A stretch of 64,000 nt of DNA from JBCDJI01 sp964351865 (GTDB lineage Bacteria > Verrucomicrobiota > Verrucomicrobiia > Methylacidiphilales > JBCBYL01). Below, piece by piece: positions 25,887 to 34,251 of this stretch. A program made the position numbers and the translations under genes. The notes under the pieces were generated by a model that saw only the letters and a list, made by a program, of their open reading frames with translations, was not told the DNA's origin and ran no database searches. The stretch lies in NCBI GenBank assembly GCA_964351865.1, contig CAYGPJ010000014.1, forward strand, positions 35,556-99,555. Direction: 5' to 3'. Position 1 is the stretch's first letter, and each line of letters opens with the position of its first letter.

Positions 25887-25972
25887 CAAATCAGTTCTAT
25901 CAACTCACTTCCTGCGGTGCTTCGCTCTGGACGCTCCTTTCCCTCCGTGCCAAACTTTAAAATTTGAAAAAT
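25880..25972. other. Imperfect palindromic spacer resembling an integron attC site
   Basis: The spacer starts CTAACAAATC, the usual start of attC sites after a cassette stop codon. It contains a CTTCGCTCTGGACGCTCC-like imperfectly paired centre and ends GTGCCAAACTTTAAAATTTG. The terminal GTTRRRY core is not visible, so it could be a decayed site or a chance likeness. Confidence 0.25.
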
Positions 25973-26255
25973 GATGAAACCATTCACTCTATTATTACTA
26001 GGCAGCGTGCTTTTGCTCACGTCGTGTGGCGATGCACAGATCAGGAAAATTATCTTCACATCGCCTGACGGTATCAAAAGGCAATTTGCTTTGGATGACG
26101 GCGACGGCAAGATCACATCGGGGGGGGAAGGCAAAGACACTCACCGTGAGTGTCAGTCGCTCACTTTTTCTGTCCTGGAATCCTCGTATAAAGTGAAAGT
26201 GGATGATACGGTCTATTATTTTCCCTTAGATCACATGGTGGAAATTCCAAAATAA
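25971..26255 (+). CDS. Small lipoprotein of unknown function
   Basis: This 94-residue protein has a lipoprotein signal with lipobox L-T-S-C19 (LLLTSCGDAQ), and so is anchored in the envelope. The mature part of about 75 residues is beta-rich and of no known family. The gene holds an 8-G run at 26120-26127, where slippage could switch the frame, and a 9+1+9 palindrome at 26136-26154. It is the second of two small genes that may be cassette-like. Confidence 0.6.
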   Translation: MMKPFTLLLLGSVLLLTSCGDAQIRKIIFTSPDGIKRQFALDDGDGKITSGGEGKDTHRECQSLTFSVLESSYKVKVDDTVYYFPLDHMVEIPK

Positions 26256-26267
26256 ACTGAACCAGAT

Positions 26268-26618
26268 GAGTAGTTCATTCGGGCTGTAGAGAGGGGTAGG
26301 GTTCCTCGGTCGCGGTATCCCCAAGCGCCGATCCCGACACCATGTGTGAGCGGAGGTCGAATCGGCGCCTTGGGACCCGTCGCCGCTAAGGCTATGCCGA
26401 GGCAAGCAAGACGCCCTACCTAGGCGTTTCGCAATTTATTTGCCGCACGGTTTGGTAATGCGTCGGTAAGAAATCCTACGGATATTCTCACCCTACACGG
26501 GGAAAATGTAGGACGAGAATGTCCGGCTGTTGCCGGACTTCTTGTCAAACGCCTTGATCATTGCGGCAGATTAATTAGATACCGCTCTAATCGTCAAAGT
26601 ATGTGCAATGGACTACTA
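26268..26618. repeat. Palindromic MITE-like repeat, family B, copy 3 (expanded)
   Basis: The ends GAGTAGTTCATTC (26268-26280) and GTGCAATGGACTACTA (26603-26618) match family B, as do the sub-terminal GGTAGGG and AAGACGCCCTACC arms. The interior carries other palindromes (TCCGGCTGTTGCCGGA near 26521; a CACCCTACAC/GTAGGACGAG pair) and looks composite. No gene lies between 26256 and 26677. Confidence 0.65.
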
Positions 26619-26677
26619 GAAGTCGTTTCCTGATGGCTTTGCGTTGAACTGTGGCAATCAAGCGATAGTTTAATGGC

Positions 26678-27742
26678 ATGCTGGTTCGCCTGATCCTAGA
26701 TAATTTCCGCTGCCATCCGCAGTTGGATCTGCGTGATCTGGGTCAGTGCAATGTGCTGACCGGTGCCAATGGGCGGGGCAAGACTTCATTGCTGGAGGCG
26801 GTTTTTCTGATTTCGCGCTGTCGTTCCTTCCGCACTCACCGCACCAAAGAATGTGCCGGTTGGGGTCGCAGTTCATTTGGAGTGGCCGGACGCATGGCAC
26901 AGGAAGTGAACGGCGCGGTACGGCTCAAATATGAATGGACGCGTGCCGGACGGCAGCTCAGCACGGATCAGGAATCCAACCTGAAACTCAAAGCGTTTTG
27001 GGGGTTGCTGCAGGCGGTGGCGATTACGAATCAGGACCGTCAACTGGTTACCGAAAGTGGACGCTATCGGCGCAACTGGATTGATAGTCTGATCGCAGCC
27101 ACTGATCACGAGTATCTGGAGCTTTCCCAGAAAGCATTGCTGTTGCAGCGACAGAAGAGTGCCCTGTTGAAAAGTGAAAAGACGGATCGCACGCTCTGGA
27201 AGATTTTGACGGATCAGATGCGCCCGATTTGCTCGCAAATGGTGGCGGCACGCGACGTCATGACGGAGCGAATGGCGCCAGAGATCGAAGCTCACTACCG
27301 CGAACTGACCGGGCAACAGGAGCAAGTGGGCTTTGCCTGCAACGGGGAGACGGCGAAACGCTTGAGTCGCGACGAAGCAGAACTTTGGCAAGCCGAGCAG
27401 AAGAGTCGGAATTGTGAACTGGGGCCGCATCGGGATGATTGGGATCTGACCTTGCAGAATAAACCGTTGCGGCATTTTGGTTCGGAAGGCCAGCAGAAAT
27501 CAGCGGCATTGGCCATGCGGCTGGCGGAGTTGAAACTGGATACCACCACCAATCCTGGTCGCACGGTGGTGCTGATCGATGATGCGCTGATTGAACTGGA
27601 TGCCGGACGCCGTGAGCGCTTCTGGCAACAGGTGCCGGCCGGGGTGCAGATTCTCTACGCCACGACGGACGCCAGTCGCGATAAAGTCTTTCGGGAATTC
27701 GACCGAGTGTTACAAGTCGAGCCCGGCGAGGTTCGATTGTAG
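26678..27742 (+). CDS. recF: DNA replication and repair protein RecF
   Basis: This 354-residue SMC-like ATPase loads RecA at single-strand gaps with RecO and RecR. Walker A is GANGRGKTS (residues 30-38), the ABC-type signature is GSEGQQKSAALAMRLAE and Walker B is VVLIDDALIELDAGRR; DNRPHRDD-like QHR motif residues appear as LGPHRDDW. Length is normal. In many bacteria recF sits with dnaA, dnaN and gyrB; here it is alone between repeat elements, so it is not an origin marker in this genome. Confidence 0.93.
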   Translation: MLVRLILDNFRCHPQLDLRDLGQCNVLTGANGRGKTSLLEAVFLISRCRSFRTHRTKECAGWGRSSFGVAGRMAQEVNGAVRLKYEWTRAGRQLSTDQESNLKLKAFWGLLQAVAITNQDRQLVTESGRYRRNWIDSLIAATDHEYLELSQKALLLQRQKSALLKSEKTDRTLWKILTDQMRPICSQMVAARDVMTERMAPEIEAHYRELTGQQEQVGFACNGETAKRLSRDEAELWQAEQKSRNCELGPHRDDWDLTLQNKPLRHFGSEGQQKSAALAMRLAELKLDTTTNPGRTVVLIDDALIELDAGRRERFWQQVPAGVQILYATTDASRDKVFREFDRVLQVEPGEVRL

Positions 27743-27765
27743 CAGCGGCTGCCTTCAGCGATTAC

Positions 27766-28013
27766 TAGTAGTTCATTGGATGTGTAGTGAGGGGTAGGGC
27801 GTGTTGTCCCCAACGCGCCGAGGCGTAGCTTGGTGAACCCGGCACCTTGGGACAAGACGCCCTACCTTAATCCTCAAAGGTTTTGTAATGCACTAATAGT
27901 AGACCGTGCAAGACGATATGACGGGAATTGCAGGCCGAGATTGGATCTTGTCGCATTCACCAATCGCTTTCACAACCGGCAAGATACAATCTTACCCTAC
28001 AGTCGGAAAAACT
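27766..28013. repeat. Family B repeat copy 4 followed by a partial A-type repeat
   Basis: 27766-27902 begins TAGTAGTTCATTGG and carries the GGTAGGGCGTGTTGTCCC and GGGACAAGACGCCCTACC arms of family B, with a diverged right end. From 27899 a second unit starts TAGTAGACCGTGCAAGA, continues with GATATGAC and GGCCGAGATTGG, and ends GGCAAGATACAATCTTACCCTAC. The same start recurs at 40833. The run fills the recF/esterase spacer. Confidence 0.65.
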
Positions 28014-28020
28014 GATGGAA

Positions 28021-29574
28021 CTACCGCTTGCCATCGGTGATACCCGGCCAGTCATCGGTGCGGAAAGGTGAGGCGGGTAGGCCGGCGGAATTGATTAAGT
28101 TCACCTCAGGGTTGGTGGACCATCCGTAGCGCACGGCAACGGGAGCCCCAATTTTTGGATGGGAGACCACCACCGTATTGCCTTCGATCACGGCATCGGC
28201 CCAGACGAATTGCCGATCTTCGCCTGCGATGGCAAAGCCAACGGGGGCATTGCCATCACTGGTGGCCAGTCCGTCAGCGGTGTGGTCGAACTGAATCACG
28301 ATTTGGCTGCCTTCTGTTTTCGAGCCTTGATACAGCGGGCCGGAGTAGGTGATGGGTTGTTGGAACCAGCGACCGATCAGCGGTAAGGTGCCGAGTGATC
28401 CTGTGGGTTCCGTGATTTGGTAGTCCTGCGCCAGCGCCCATAGGGCGAGTCGTTTGCCGACGTCCTGTTTATTCTTGGGATGAATGTCCTTGGCTTCACC
28501 GATATCGATCGCGACGGCCATGCCGGTGTTCGGCAGTTTCAGCGTTTGGAATTGCGCATCCCGCAGCTCGGCCCAAGCATCATCGACTGGTTGCTGGTTA
28601 CGTTCTTTAAAGTTAGCCAGTTGCACGAAATAAAAGGGAAAGTCGCCCTGATTCCAGACAGCTCTCCAATTTTCGATCATGGCAGGGAAAAGCGTTTCAT
28701 ACTGTTCGGCTCTGCCGGCATTGCTTTCTCCCTGATACCAGATGGCACCGCGAATGGGGACCTGGATCAGCGGTGAGATCATGGCGTTGTAAAGCATGCC
28801 GGCAATATTCTGGGGACGATGAGCCTTTTTTTCCTGTGCAGTCATGGGGACCGGAGGATCCATCGCAGCTCGGTTGGCTTGCTGTTTTAAAAATGTTTCA
28901 CGCCTTTCCAGCATCGGGGCAAAGTCGGGGTTTGACCGAAGGGTTTCGAGTGAGGTCCACGCCTCTGCCGGGGTGCCGCCCCAGTTAGTGGAAATGAGGC
29001 CGATAGGGACACCGGTGGTGCCATGGACTTCGCGGCCGAAGAAATAACCGACGGCAGAGAAACCGGCAATCGTTTCAGGAGAGCAGGGTGTCCAACTGGC
29101 ATCAAAGGTATCGATCGGCTCGGCGCTGGTTTTTCTAGGAAGCGTGAGCAGTCGAATGTCCGGAAAGGTGGCAGCCGCAATTTCTGCTGCGGAGCTAAGA
29201 GAATTTTTTACCGACCACTGCATATTGGACTGGCCGGAGCAGATCCAGATGTCGCCCATGATGATGTTCTGCATGGCGATGTTTTCATTACAGGAACTGA
29301 CTTGCAGGGTGTACTTGCCCCCAGCGGGTAGAGCCGGAAAATTGACCTGCCACTTGCCGGAGGCATCAGCCGTGGTGCTGGCCGATTGTCCCGCAAACCT
29401 GACCGTGATGGAGGCATCAGGGGAATGCGTGCCCCAAACGGGGATGTCACGATCGCGCTGCAGCACCATGTGACTGCTGAATGGAGCGGCGACCTCCAGC
29501 GCGGCGACGGAAGTGGATAAAGAAGCGAATAAGGAAGTGACTAAACAAGTAAGGAGAACGAACAGTCGTGTCAT
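28021..29574 (-). CDS. Secreted sialate O-acetylesterase-type SGNH esterase
   Basis: This 517-residue protein has a signal peptide (residues 1-25) and the SASA-type SGNH hydrolase layout. A beta-rich N-terminal module comes first, then block I with nucleophile Ser116 in CSGQSNMQW, the GYFFGREVH and STNWGGTPAEAW blocks, the IWYQGESNA segment, and the D-x-x-H pair in DIGEAKDIHPKNK. A C-terminal beta domain of about 100 residues completes it. Such enzymes remove acetyl groups from sialic acid or plant polysaccharides such as acetylxylan. Together with the GH10 xylanase at 46787 a xylan role is possible, but the two genes are not adjacent. Confidence 0.92.
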   Translation of the reverse strand: MTRLFVLLTCLVTSLFASLSTSVAALEVAAPFSSHMVLQRDRDIPVWGTHSPDASITVRFAGQSASTTADASGKWQVNFPALPAGGKYTLQVSSCNENIAMQNIIMGDIWICSGQSNMQWSVKNSLSSAAEIAAATFPDIRLLTLPRKTSAEPIDTFDASWTPCSPETIAGFSAVGYFFGREVHGTTGVPIGLISTNWGGTPAEAWTSLETLRSNPDFAPMLERRETFLKQQANRAAMDPPVPMTAQEKKAHRPQNIAGMLYNAMISPLIQVPIRGAIWYQGESNAGRAEQYETLFPAMIENWRAVWNQGDFPFYFVQLANFKERNQQPVDDAWAELRDAQFQTLKLPNTGMAVAIDIGEAKDIHPKNKQDVGKRLALWALAQDYQITEPTGSLGTLPLIGRWFQQPITYSGPLYQGSKTEGSQIVIQFDHTADGLATSDGNAPVGFAIAGEDRQFVWADAVIEGNTVVVSHPKIGAPVAVRYGWSTNPEVNLINSAGLPASPFRTDDWPGITDGKR

Positions 29575-29618
29575 GTCGCCAGCTTATGGGCAATCGATGC
29601 TAATACGAGTAAAAGTCG

Positions 29619-29972
29619 CTATGCGATTTTCTGTTGCCATTCTTCGGCTTTGAAACCAGTCACGCATGTTTCTTTACCAATGACAAACGGGCGCTTTACC
29701 AGATTTCCGTTCTGCTGCATCAATGCGAAGACTTCATCCGGCGTCATGTCGTCGAGCTTATCCTTAATGCCGAGGTCCCGGTAATCCTGACTGGAGGTGT
29801 TGAGCAGACGACGGAGGTTACCGTCGTAGGCCTGCAGCATTTTTCTCAATTCAGCAGGTGACGGGGGCGTTTCACGGATAGGAAGATTTTTGTAAGCAAT
29901 CGATTTGGCGTCCAGCCATTTGAGAGCGTTGCGGCAGGTCGAGCACTTGGCGTAGGTGTAGATTTTCAACAT
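29619..29972 (-). CDS. Spx/MgsR/ArsC-family protein
   Basis: This 117-residue thioredoxin-fold protein has the redox pair C10-S-T-C13 near the N-terminus (YAKCSTCRNAL), the RETPPSPAEL segment and LVKRPFVIG near the C-terminus, which fits the Spx/MgsR and YffB/ArsC group. It may be a redox regulator that touches RNA polymerase or a glutathione-dependent reductase. The Arg of ArsC-type arsenate reductases cannot be placed with confidence, so I do not call arsenate reductase. It is divergent from mnmA. Confidence 0.88.
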   Translation of the reverse strand: MLKIYTYAKCSTCRNALKWLDAKSIAYKNLPIRETPPSPAELRKMLQAYDGNLRRLLNTSSQDYRDLGIKDKLDDMTPDEVFALMQQNGNLVKRPFVIGKETCVTGFKAEEWQQKIA

Positions 29973-30074
29973 GGGGGAAATTTAAGGTAAAACGGTAAAT
30001 GCAAAATGTAAAAGTTCCCGAAATTCAGAAAATTTCTGCGTTCTGCATTTTGAACTTTGCGTTTATAGTCAGGT

Positions 30075-31199
30075 GTGGAAAAAATTCTGGTGGGACTCTC
30101 CGGGGGCGTTGACAGCGCCGTGGCGGCCGCTTTGCTGGTTGAGCAAGGCCATGAAGTCGTGGGCGGCTACATGAAAAACTGGATCAACGAGGATGACATT
30201 CCCGGAGAATGCCCGTGGGAGCAGGACGTGGCTGATGCGCAGGCTGTGGCCGATGCTTTGGGGATCGAGTTTCGGGTAGTCGATCTGACGCAGGAATACA
30301 AAAACCGTATCGTGCTCTACTTGCTCAACGGCTATGAGGACGGGATCACACCCAATCCGGATGTGATGTGCAATCGCGAAATGAAATTTGGCGTTTTCCG
30401 CACCTATGCTAAGGCCAACGGCTTTGATGCGGTGGCGACCGGGCACTACGCCCGGCGTCGGCTGAATAAGGATGGCTCGGTGGATCTTTTGGAAGGAGCC
30501 GATAAGAATAAGGATCAGAGTTATTTTCTGGCGCTGATGCAGCAGGACCAACTGGCCGATGCACGTTTTCCGATTGGAGAAATCCCCAAACCGGAAGTGC
30601 GGCAACTGGCGGAGAAATTCAAGCTGCCGGTCGCGACCAAAAAAGACAGTCAGGGAATCTGTTTTATCGGGCAGGTCAAAATGAGTGATTTCCTGCGCAC
30701 CTACGTTCCGGACAAGCCGGGCAAGATCGTCGATCTCAGCGGTAAAGTGATGGGGGAGCACCGGGGCTTGCACCTCTACACGCTGGGGCAGCGCCGTGGG
30801 CATGGGGTGGCTTCGCCTTACCATGGCCAGGCGTATGTGGTGGTGGAAAAACGGGGTGCGACGAATGAACTGGTGGTAGCGATTGAACAACCGGACACTC
30901 CGGGGCTGTTTGCACAGGGGTGTCGGATCGGCAGTCTCTCGTGGACGAATCAACCAATCACCACCGCCGTTAATCTGGAAGCCAAACCACGCTATCGGTG
31001 TGAGCGGCAGGTGATTCGTTTCACCCCGGAGCCAGACGGTCGCGCCAGTATTACCTTCATGGAGCCGCAGCGGGCATTAGCGCCGGGGCAGATTTGCGCG
31101 CTCTATCAGGGGGAGGTCTGTCTGGGAGGCGGGATATTCGAGACTATTTTTCATGATAGCGAACCGGTCAGCCCGGATTCTTTGCCCAATTTCGGATAA
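30075..31199 (+). CDS. mnmA: tRNA-specific 2-thiouridylase MnmA
   Basis: This 374-residue enzyme thiolates U34 of Lys, Glu and Gln tRNAs. The PP-loop SGGVDS is at residues 9-14. Cys99 (DVMCNREMKFG) and Cys196 (QGICFIGQ) are the catalytic pair that accept and deliver sulfur. THLHTLGQRRG-type text appears as LYTLGQRRGHG, and the C-terminal beta-barrel is complete. The start is a GTG at 30075. It stands alone between the Spx-like gene and the aldolase gene. Confidence 0.96.
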   Translation: MEKILVGLSGGVDSAVAAALLVEQGHEVVGGYMKNWINEDDIPGECPWEQDVADAQAVADALGIEFRVVDLTQEYKNRIVLYLLNGYEDGITPNPDVMCNREMKFGVFRTYAKANGFDAVATGHYARRRLNKDGSVDLLEGADKNKDQSYFLALMQQDQLADARFPIGEIPKPEVRQLAEKFKLPVATKKDSQGICFIGQVKMSDFLRTYVPDKPGKIVDLSGKVMGEHRGLHLYTLGQRRGHGVASPYHGQAYVVVEKRGATNELVVAIEQPDTPGLFAQGCRIGSLSWTNQPITTAVNLEAKPRYRCERQVIRFTPEPDGRASITFMEPQRALAPGQICALYQGEVCLGGGIFETIFHDSEPVSPDSLPNFG

Positions 31200-31250
31200 A
31201 TGATGTATTAGCTAGACGAGATTATAAAAGTCTATATATTAGACAAAGTA

Positions 31251-32540
31251 ATGTTTACCGATTACACCCATCCACAAGCTAAACTGGTCCAGACGATGGA
31301 TCGCATCTATAAATATGAAATGACCACGACTTCGGGGGGCAATTTGTCGCTGGTCGATGAGGAGTCTAAAATGTGGATCACTCCGTCACGAGTGGATAAA
31401 GGAGGTCTACAGGAACGGGATATTGTTAGTATTGACGCGGGTGGAAAAATCACGGGAATACACCCGCCTTCCTCTGAGTATCCGTTTCACCGCCAAATCT
31501 ACGAAGTTCGGCCAGGCATTAAGGCCATCATCCATGCCCATCCGGTGGCCTTGGTGGCATTCAGTGTCGTGCGACAAATCCCGGATGTGCTGGCGTTTAC
31601 TAAAGCCCTCAAACGATGCGGTAAAATTGCGCTGGCTCCTTACGCCTTACCGGGCAGTGAAATGCTGGGTAAAAATATTGCCGACCAGTTTAAAGCGGGA
31701 TGCGATGTGGCGATTCTGGAAAATCATGGTGTCGTTGTTGGTGGAGCAACTCTGGAACAAGCATACGAACGCTTTGAATTGCTGGAGTTTTTTTGTCGCT
31801 CTTTGATTCAGGCCTCACGGATCGGAAAAGTGAAGGCAATGGATCAGTGGGATCTGAAGTTGTTGGAAAATCGGCCGGAGCCGTTGCCTGAGTTGGAACA
31901 GCACACTCCGACCACCCCGGAGAAAGAAGCGCGTGCGGAACTGGCGCGGTTTGTCCGGCGTGGTTATGAACATGGACTGTTTACCGGAATCCAAGGGACC
32001 TTTTCGGCGCGATTAAGTGACGAAGAGTTTCTGATTACTCCACGGCAAGCGGACCGCAGTAAGCTCTCGGCTGGTGATTTGTGCTACGTAAAGCAAGGGT
32101 GCGTTGAGCCGGGTAAAGAAGCCAGCCTAGGGGCGCGCAGCCACCTTGAAATTTATCGGCAGCAACCCGAGGTTAAATCGATTATCAATGCTGCACCGCC
32201 ATCAGCGCTGGGATTTGCGATGACGCGGGAGTCGTTGAATTCGCGCACCATCCCGGAAAGTTATCTCTTTTTGCGCGAGGTGCCGCGTTTGTCGTTGAGT
32301 GATGTCTATGGCAATGAAGGAAGTGTTGCCGCCCAGGTGAGTCTGAGGCAGCCGGTTTCCCTGGTGGACAATGAAGGCGTATTAGTGGTCGCCGCTTCGG
32401 TCTTTGAAGCCTTTGACCGGCTGGAGGTGACCGAGGCAACGGCGCAGTCGCTGGTTGAGTCGTCTACATTGGGGCAAGTCTGTCCGATGGAAGATGCCGC
32501 GATTGAAGAGTTGAAAGAAGCTTTTGGATTAAAGGATTAG
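31251..32540 (+). CDS. Two class II aldolase/adducin domains fused, second one degenerate
   Basis: This is a 429-residue protein. Domain 1 (residues 5-195) has a complete active site: SGGNLS near 28-33, Glu76 (PPSSEYPFH), His95 and His97 (IIHAHP), and His159 (ENHGVVV), which bind Zn. Domain 2 (about 225-420) keeps the fold (GTFSARL, FLITPRQADR), but the same places read NAAPP and DNEGVLV and have lost all three His. It is probably structural or regulatory. The active half should act on a phosphorylated or free sugar aldol such as fuculose-phosphate or ribulose-phosphate, though the substrate is unknown. A hairpin terminator follows. Confidence 0.88.
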   Translation: MFTDYTHPQAKLVQTMDRIYKYEMTTTSGGNLSLVDEESKMWITPSRVDKGGLQERDIVSIDAGGKITGIHPPSSEYPFHRQIYEVRPGIKAIIHAHPVALVAFSVVRQIPDVLAFTKALKRCGKIALAPYALPGSEMLGKNIADQFKAGCDVAILENHGVVVGGATLEQAYERFELLEFFCRSLIQASRIGKVKAMDQWDLKLLENRPEPLPELEQHTPTTPEKEARAELARFVRRGYEHGLFTGIQGTFSARLSDEEFLITPRQADRSKLSAGDLCYVKQGCVEPGKEASLGARSHLEIYRQQPEVKSIINAAPPSALGFAMTRESLNSRTIPESYLFLREVPRLSLSDVYGNEGSVAAQVSLRQPVSLVDNEGVLVVAASVFEAFDRLEVTEATAQSLVESSTLGQVCPMEDAAIEELKEAFGLKD

Positions 32541-32563
32541 TGAATGAGGGGAGGTGCTAATGG

Positions 32564-32607
32564 GGGACGGAGGTTCATTGGCATATGCGAACTCCTCCGT
32601 CCCTTTT
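32564..32607. terminator. Hairpin between convergent aldolase and tsaB genes
   Basis: GGGACGGAGG (about 32565-32574) pairs with CCTCCGTCCC (32594-32603), extended by GTTC/GAAC after a 2-nt bulge, with T residues at 32604-32607. It serves the plus-strand gene and perhaps the tsaB operon. The sequence is related to the AGGGGACGGAG REP motif at 21290 and 63951. Confidence 0.7.
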
Positions 32608-32646
32608 ATACGACCACTCTTGGAGACAGATTGAATACAAAATGCA

Positions 32647-33237
32647 CTAGATCGCTGGGTGTAAATAGACGGGTTCTAGCGCTAAATCCGTCTCGGAACC
32701 GTTGAGCCGGTAGGCCTGATAGAGAAGTTCGGCATCCGGAGCTACTTTTTCGGGCACGCCCTTCAAGCCGTCGGTGGTCACGGCTAGCGAGCATTTACTT
32801 AGCATGGTTTCCAACTCCGCAAGCGGATACACGGCACTGGGGCGGGTGAGTACACCGTTTTCGTAGGCGGTGAAGAAAAAGGAATTTCTCCGAGCATCGG
32901 TGAAGACCCCTAAAAAAGTGACGTGCTGAAAGCGTAAGCCGAGGGCATCGGAACTGCGGATTGGAATGACAGGTGCGCCAGCTGCACGTGCCAACCCTTG
33001 TGCCGTCGCAATGGCAACGCGGATCCCGCTAAAAGAACCGGGTCCAATTCCAACCAAAATGGTATCTAGCGTTGATAAAGGAATGCCCGCTGATTTCAGT
33101 GACGGTATCAGTGTCTGAGAGATTCTCTGCTGGTCTTGAGGCAGGGATTCACCCGCCTGTTGTTTTTCCTGCGAATAATAGGCCCAAGAGGCGACATGAC
33201 CCGATGTCTCCAGCACCAGCACCGAGTTAGTGGACAT
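32647..33237 (-). CDS. tsaB: tRNA threonylcarbamoyladenosine biosynthesis protein TsaB
   Basis: This 196-residue protein (ATG at 33237) is the dimerisation partner of TsaD in making t6A37 in tRNA. The ASKHA pattern is visible: LVLETSGHVASWAYY at the start, then the LDTILVGIGPGSFSGIRVAIATAQGLA block, which is the hallmark. Its first codons overlap the end of the upstream membrane-protein gene by 11 bp, so translation is likely coupled. The longer frame from 33336 would run entirely inside that gene. Confidence 0.92.
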   Translation of the reverse strand: MSTNSVLVLETSGHVASWAYYSQEKQQAGESLPQDQQRISQTLIPSLKSAGIPLSTLDTILVGIGPGSFSGIRVAIATAQGLARAAGAPVIPIRSSDALGLRFQHVTFLGVFTDARRNSFFFTAYENGVLTRPSAVYPLAELETMLSKCSLAVTTDGLKGVPEKVAPDAELLYQAYRLNGSETDLALEPVYLHPAI

Positions 33238-34177
33238 AAGACTCCGTGGATAAGCTCGGTGGTGCCGCCGGGAAGGCATTCCAACCGGTGCCGAACTGCG
33301 CAAGAAACGCCAGCGAATAGGCCTGCATAAAAACAAATACCGGCAGCATCACCACCTGATGGATGTAGGGAAACAAGGCGATACAACAGGTAAACAGACA
33401 AAACACGATCACCAATAAGACATTCACAATTCCCAGCCCGATGCTGATCAGCAGATATAAAATCCACTCCAGCGGATAGGAGCAAAATAAATCCCAGCCA
33501 TCTCTCGCGGCTTCCAGCAGGCCGCATTTTTTCAGATACATGCGCGAGACGACGATGTGTTTAAAATAAAACATCAGCACTGCGAAGGTGATGATTGGCA
33601 CGGCGATAGCACCGACGCCTGCCGCGAGAAGTGCCGGTGACAGGTTATCCAGCACCAATACGTCAGTAGCCATCAGCACGCCGGCTACTACCCCGACGCC
33701 GATCATGGCGCAGATAAAAACAACCCCGATGGTCAGATAAAAGTAAAACAACTGCCAGGCCTGCCGGCTGAAAGCTTTCCACGGGGCAGCGATTTCCGCG
33801 CGGTTGCGCGCGACGTTGTCGATGAACATGAAAGTACCGCGGCAACTGACCCACAGCAGTGCGATAGCGAGGGCAATCAGTAAGAGGACCAGCATGATGA
33901 TCATGAAAATGCCAAGGCCAAGCACCAACCCGGCGTAATCGCCAAAAACGGATTCCAGCGAAGACATGAAATCGCCGCCGCCGCCACTCGACTCCTGCGA
34001 ACTGGAACCGGAGTAATTACCGCCGTTACTGGAGTAAGACGCCAGCGATGCCAGGAAGCAACTGAACCCGATCACCAGCCATTTTTTAAAGTCAAACGGC
34101 TCAAACAGAATGCGCCGGGTGTGATCCCAAGCGAACTGCAGCGGCGCAATGACAGAGACGGTGGTTGGGGGTTGCAT
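33227..34177 (-). CDS. Polytopic membrane protein of unknown function
   Basis: This 316-residue protein has about six membrane segments. The start (APLQFAWDHTRRILFEPFDFKKWLVIGFSCFLASL) is typical of a family common in Verrucomicrobiota and archaea, the DUF7544/DUF4013-like group. A Ser/Gly-rich loop lies near residues 50-70. No transport or enzyme motif is seen. The gene overlaps tsaB by 11 bp and starts 75 bp after folP, so it may sit in the middle of a long minus-strand transcript from ftsH to tsaB. Confidence 0.75.
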   Translation of the reverse strand: MQPPTTVSVIAPLQFAWDHTRRILFEPFDFKKWLVIGFSCFLASLASYSSNGGNYSGSSSQESSGGGGDFMSSLESVFGDYAGLVLGLGIFMIIMLVLLLIALAIALLWVSCRGTFMFIDNVARNRAEIAAPWKAFSRQAWQLFYFYLTIGVVFICAMIGVGVVAGVLMATDVLVLDNLSPALLAAGVGAIAVPIITFAVLMFYFKHIVVSRMYLKKCGLLEAARDGWDLFCSYPLEWILYLLISIGLGIVNVLLVIVFCLFTCCIALFPYIHQVVMLPVFVFMQAYSLAFLAQFGTGWNAFPAAPPSLSTESYVH

Positions 34178-34251
34178 GAATCACAGAATAACGACTCATC
34201 ATTCTCAAGCAATCAGGGAATCAGAGAACAGAGCCCCGAAGTAGCTCGACC

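Noticed and set aside
26678..27742. recF as a sign of the replication origin
   Set aside because: No dnaA, dnaN, gyrB or DnaA-box cluster is seen around it; it is flanked by repeats and unrelated genes.
29619..29972. Naming this gene arsenate reductase (arsC)
   Set aside because: The CxxC pair and overall pattern fit Spx/MgsR-type proteins at least as well, and no other arsenic-resistance genes are present.
30069..30953. Open frame of 294 codons on the minus strand
   Set aside because: It is fully antisense to mnmA, which has all its catalytic motifs. The antisense product has no recognisable features.
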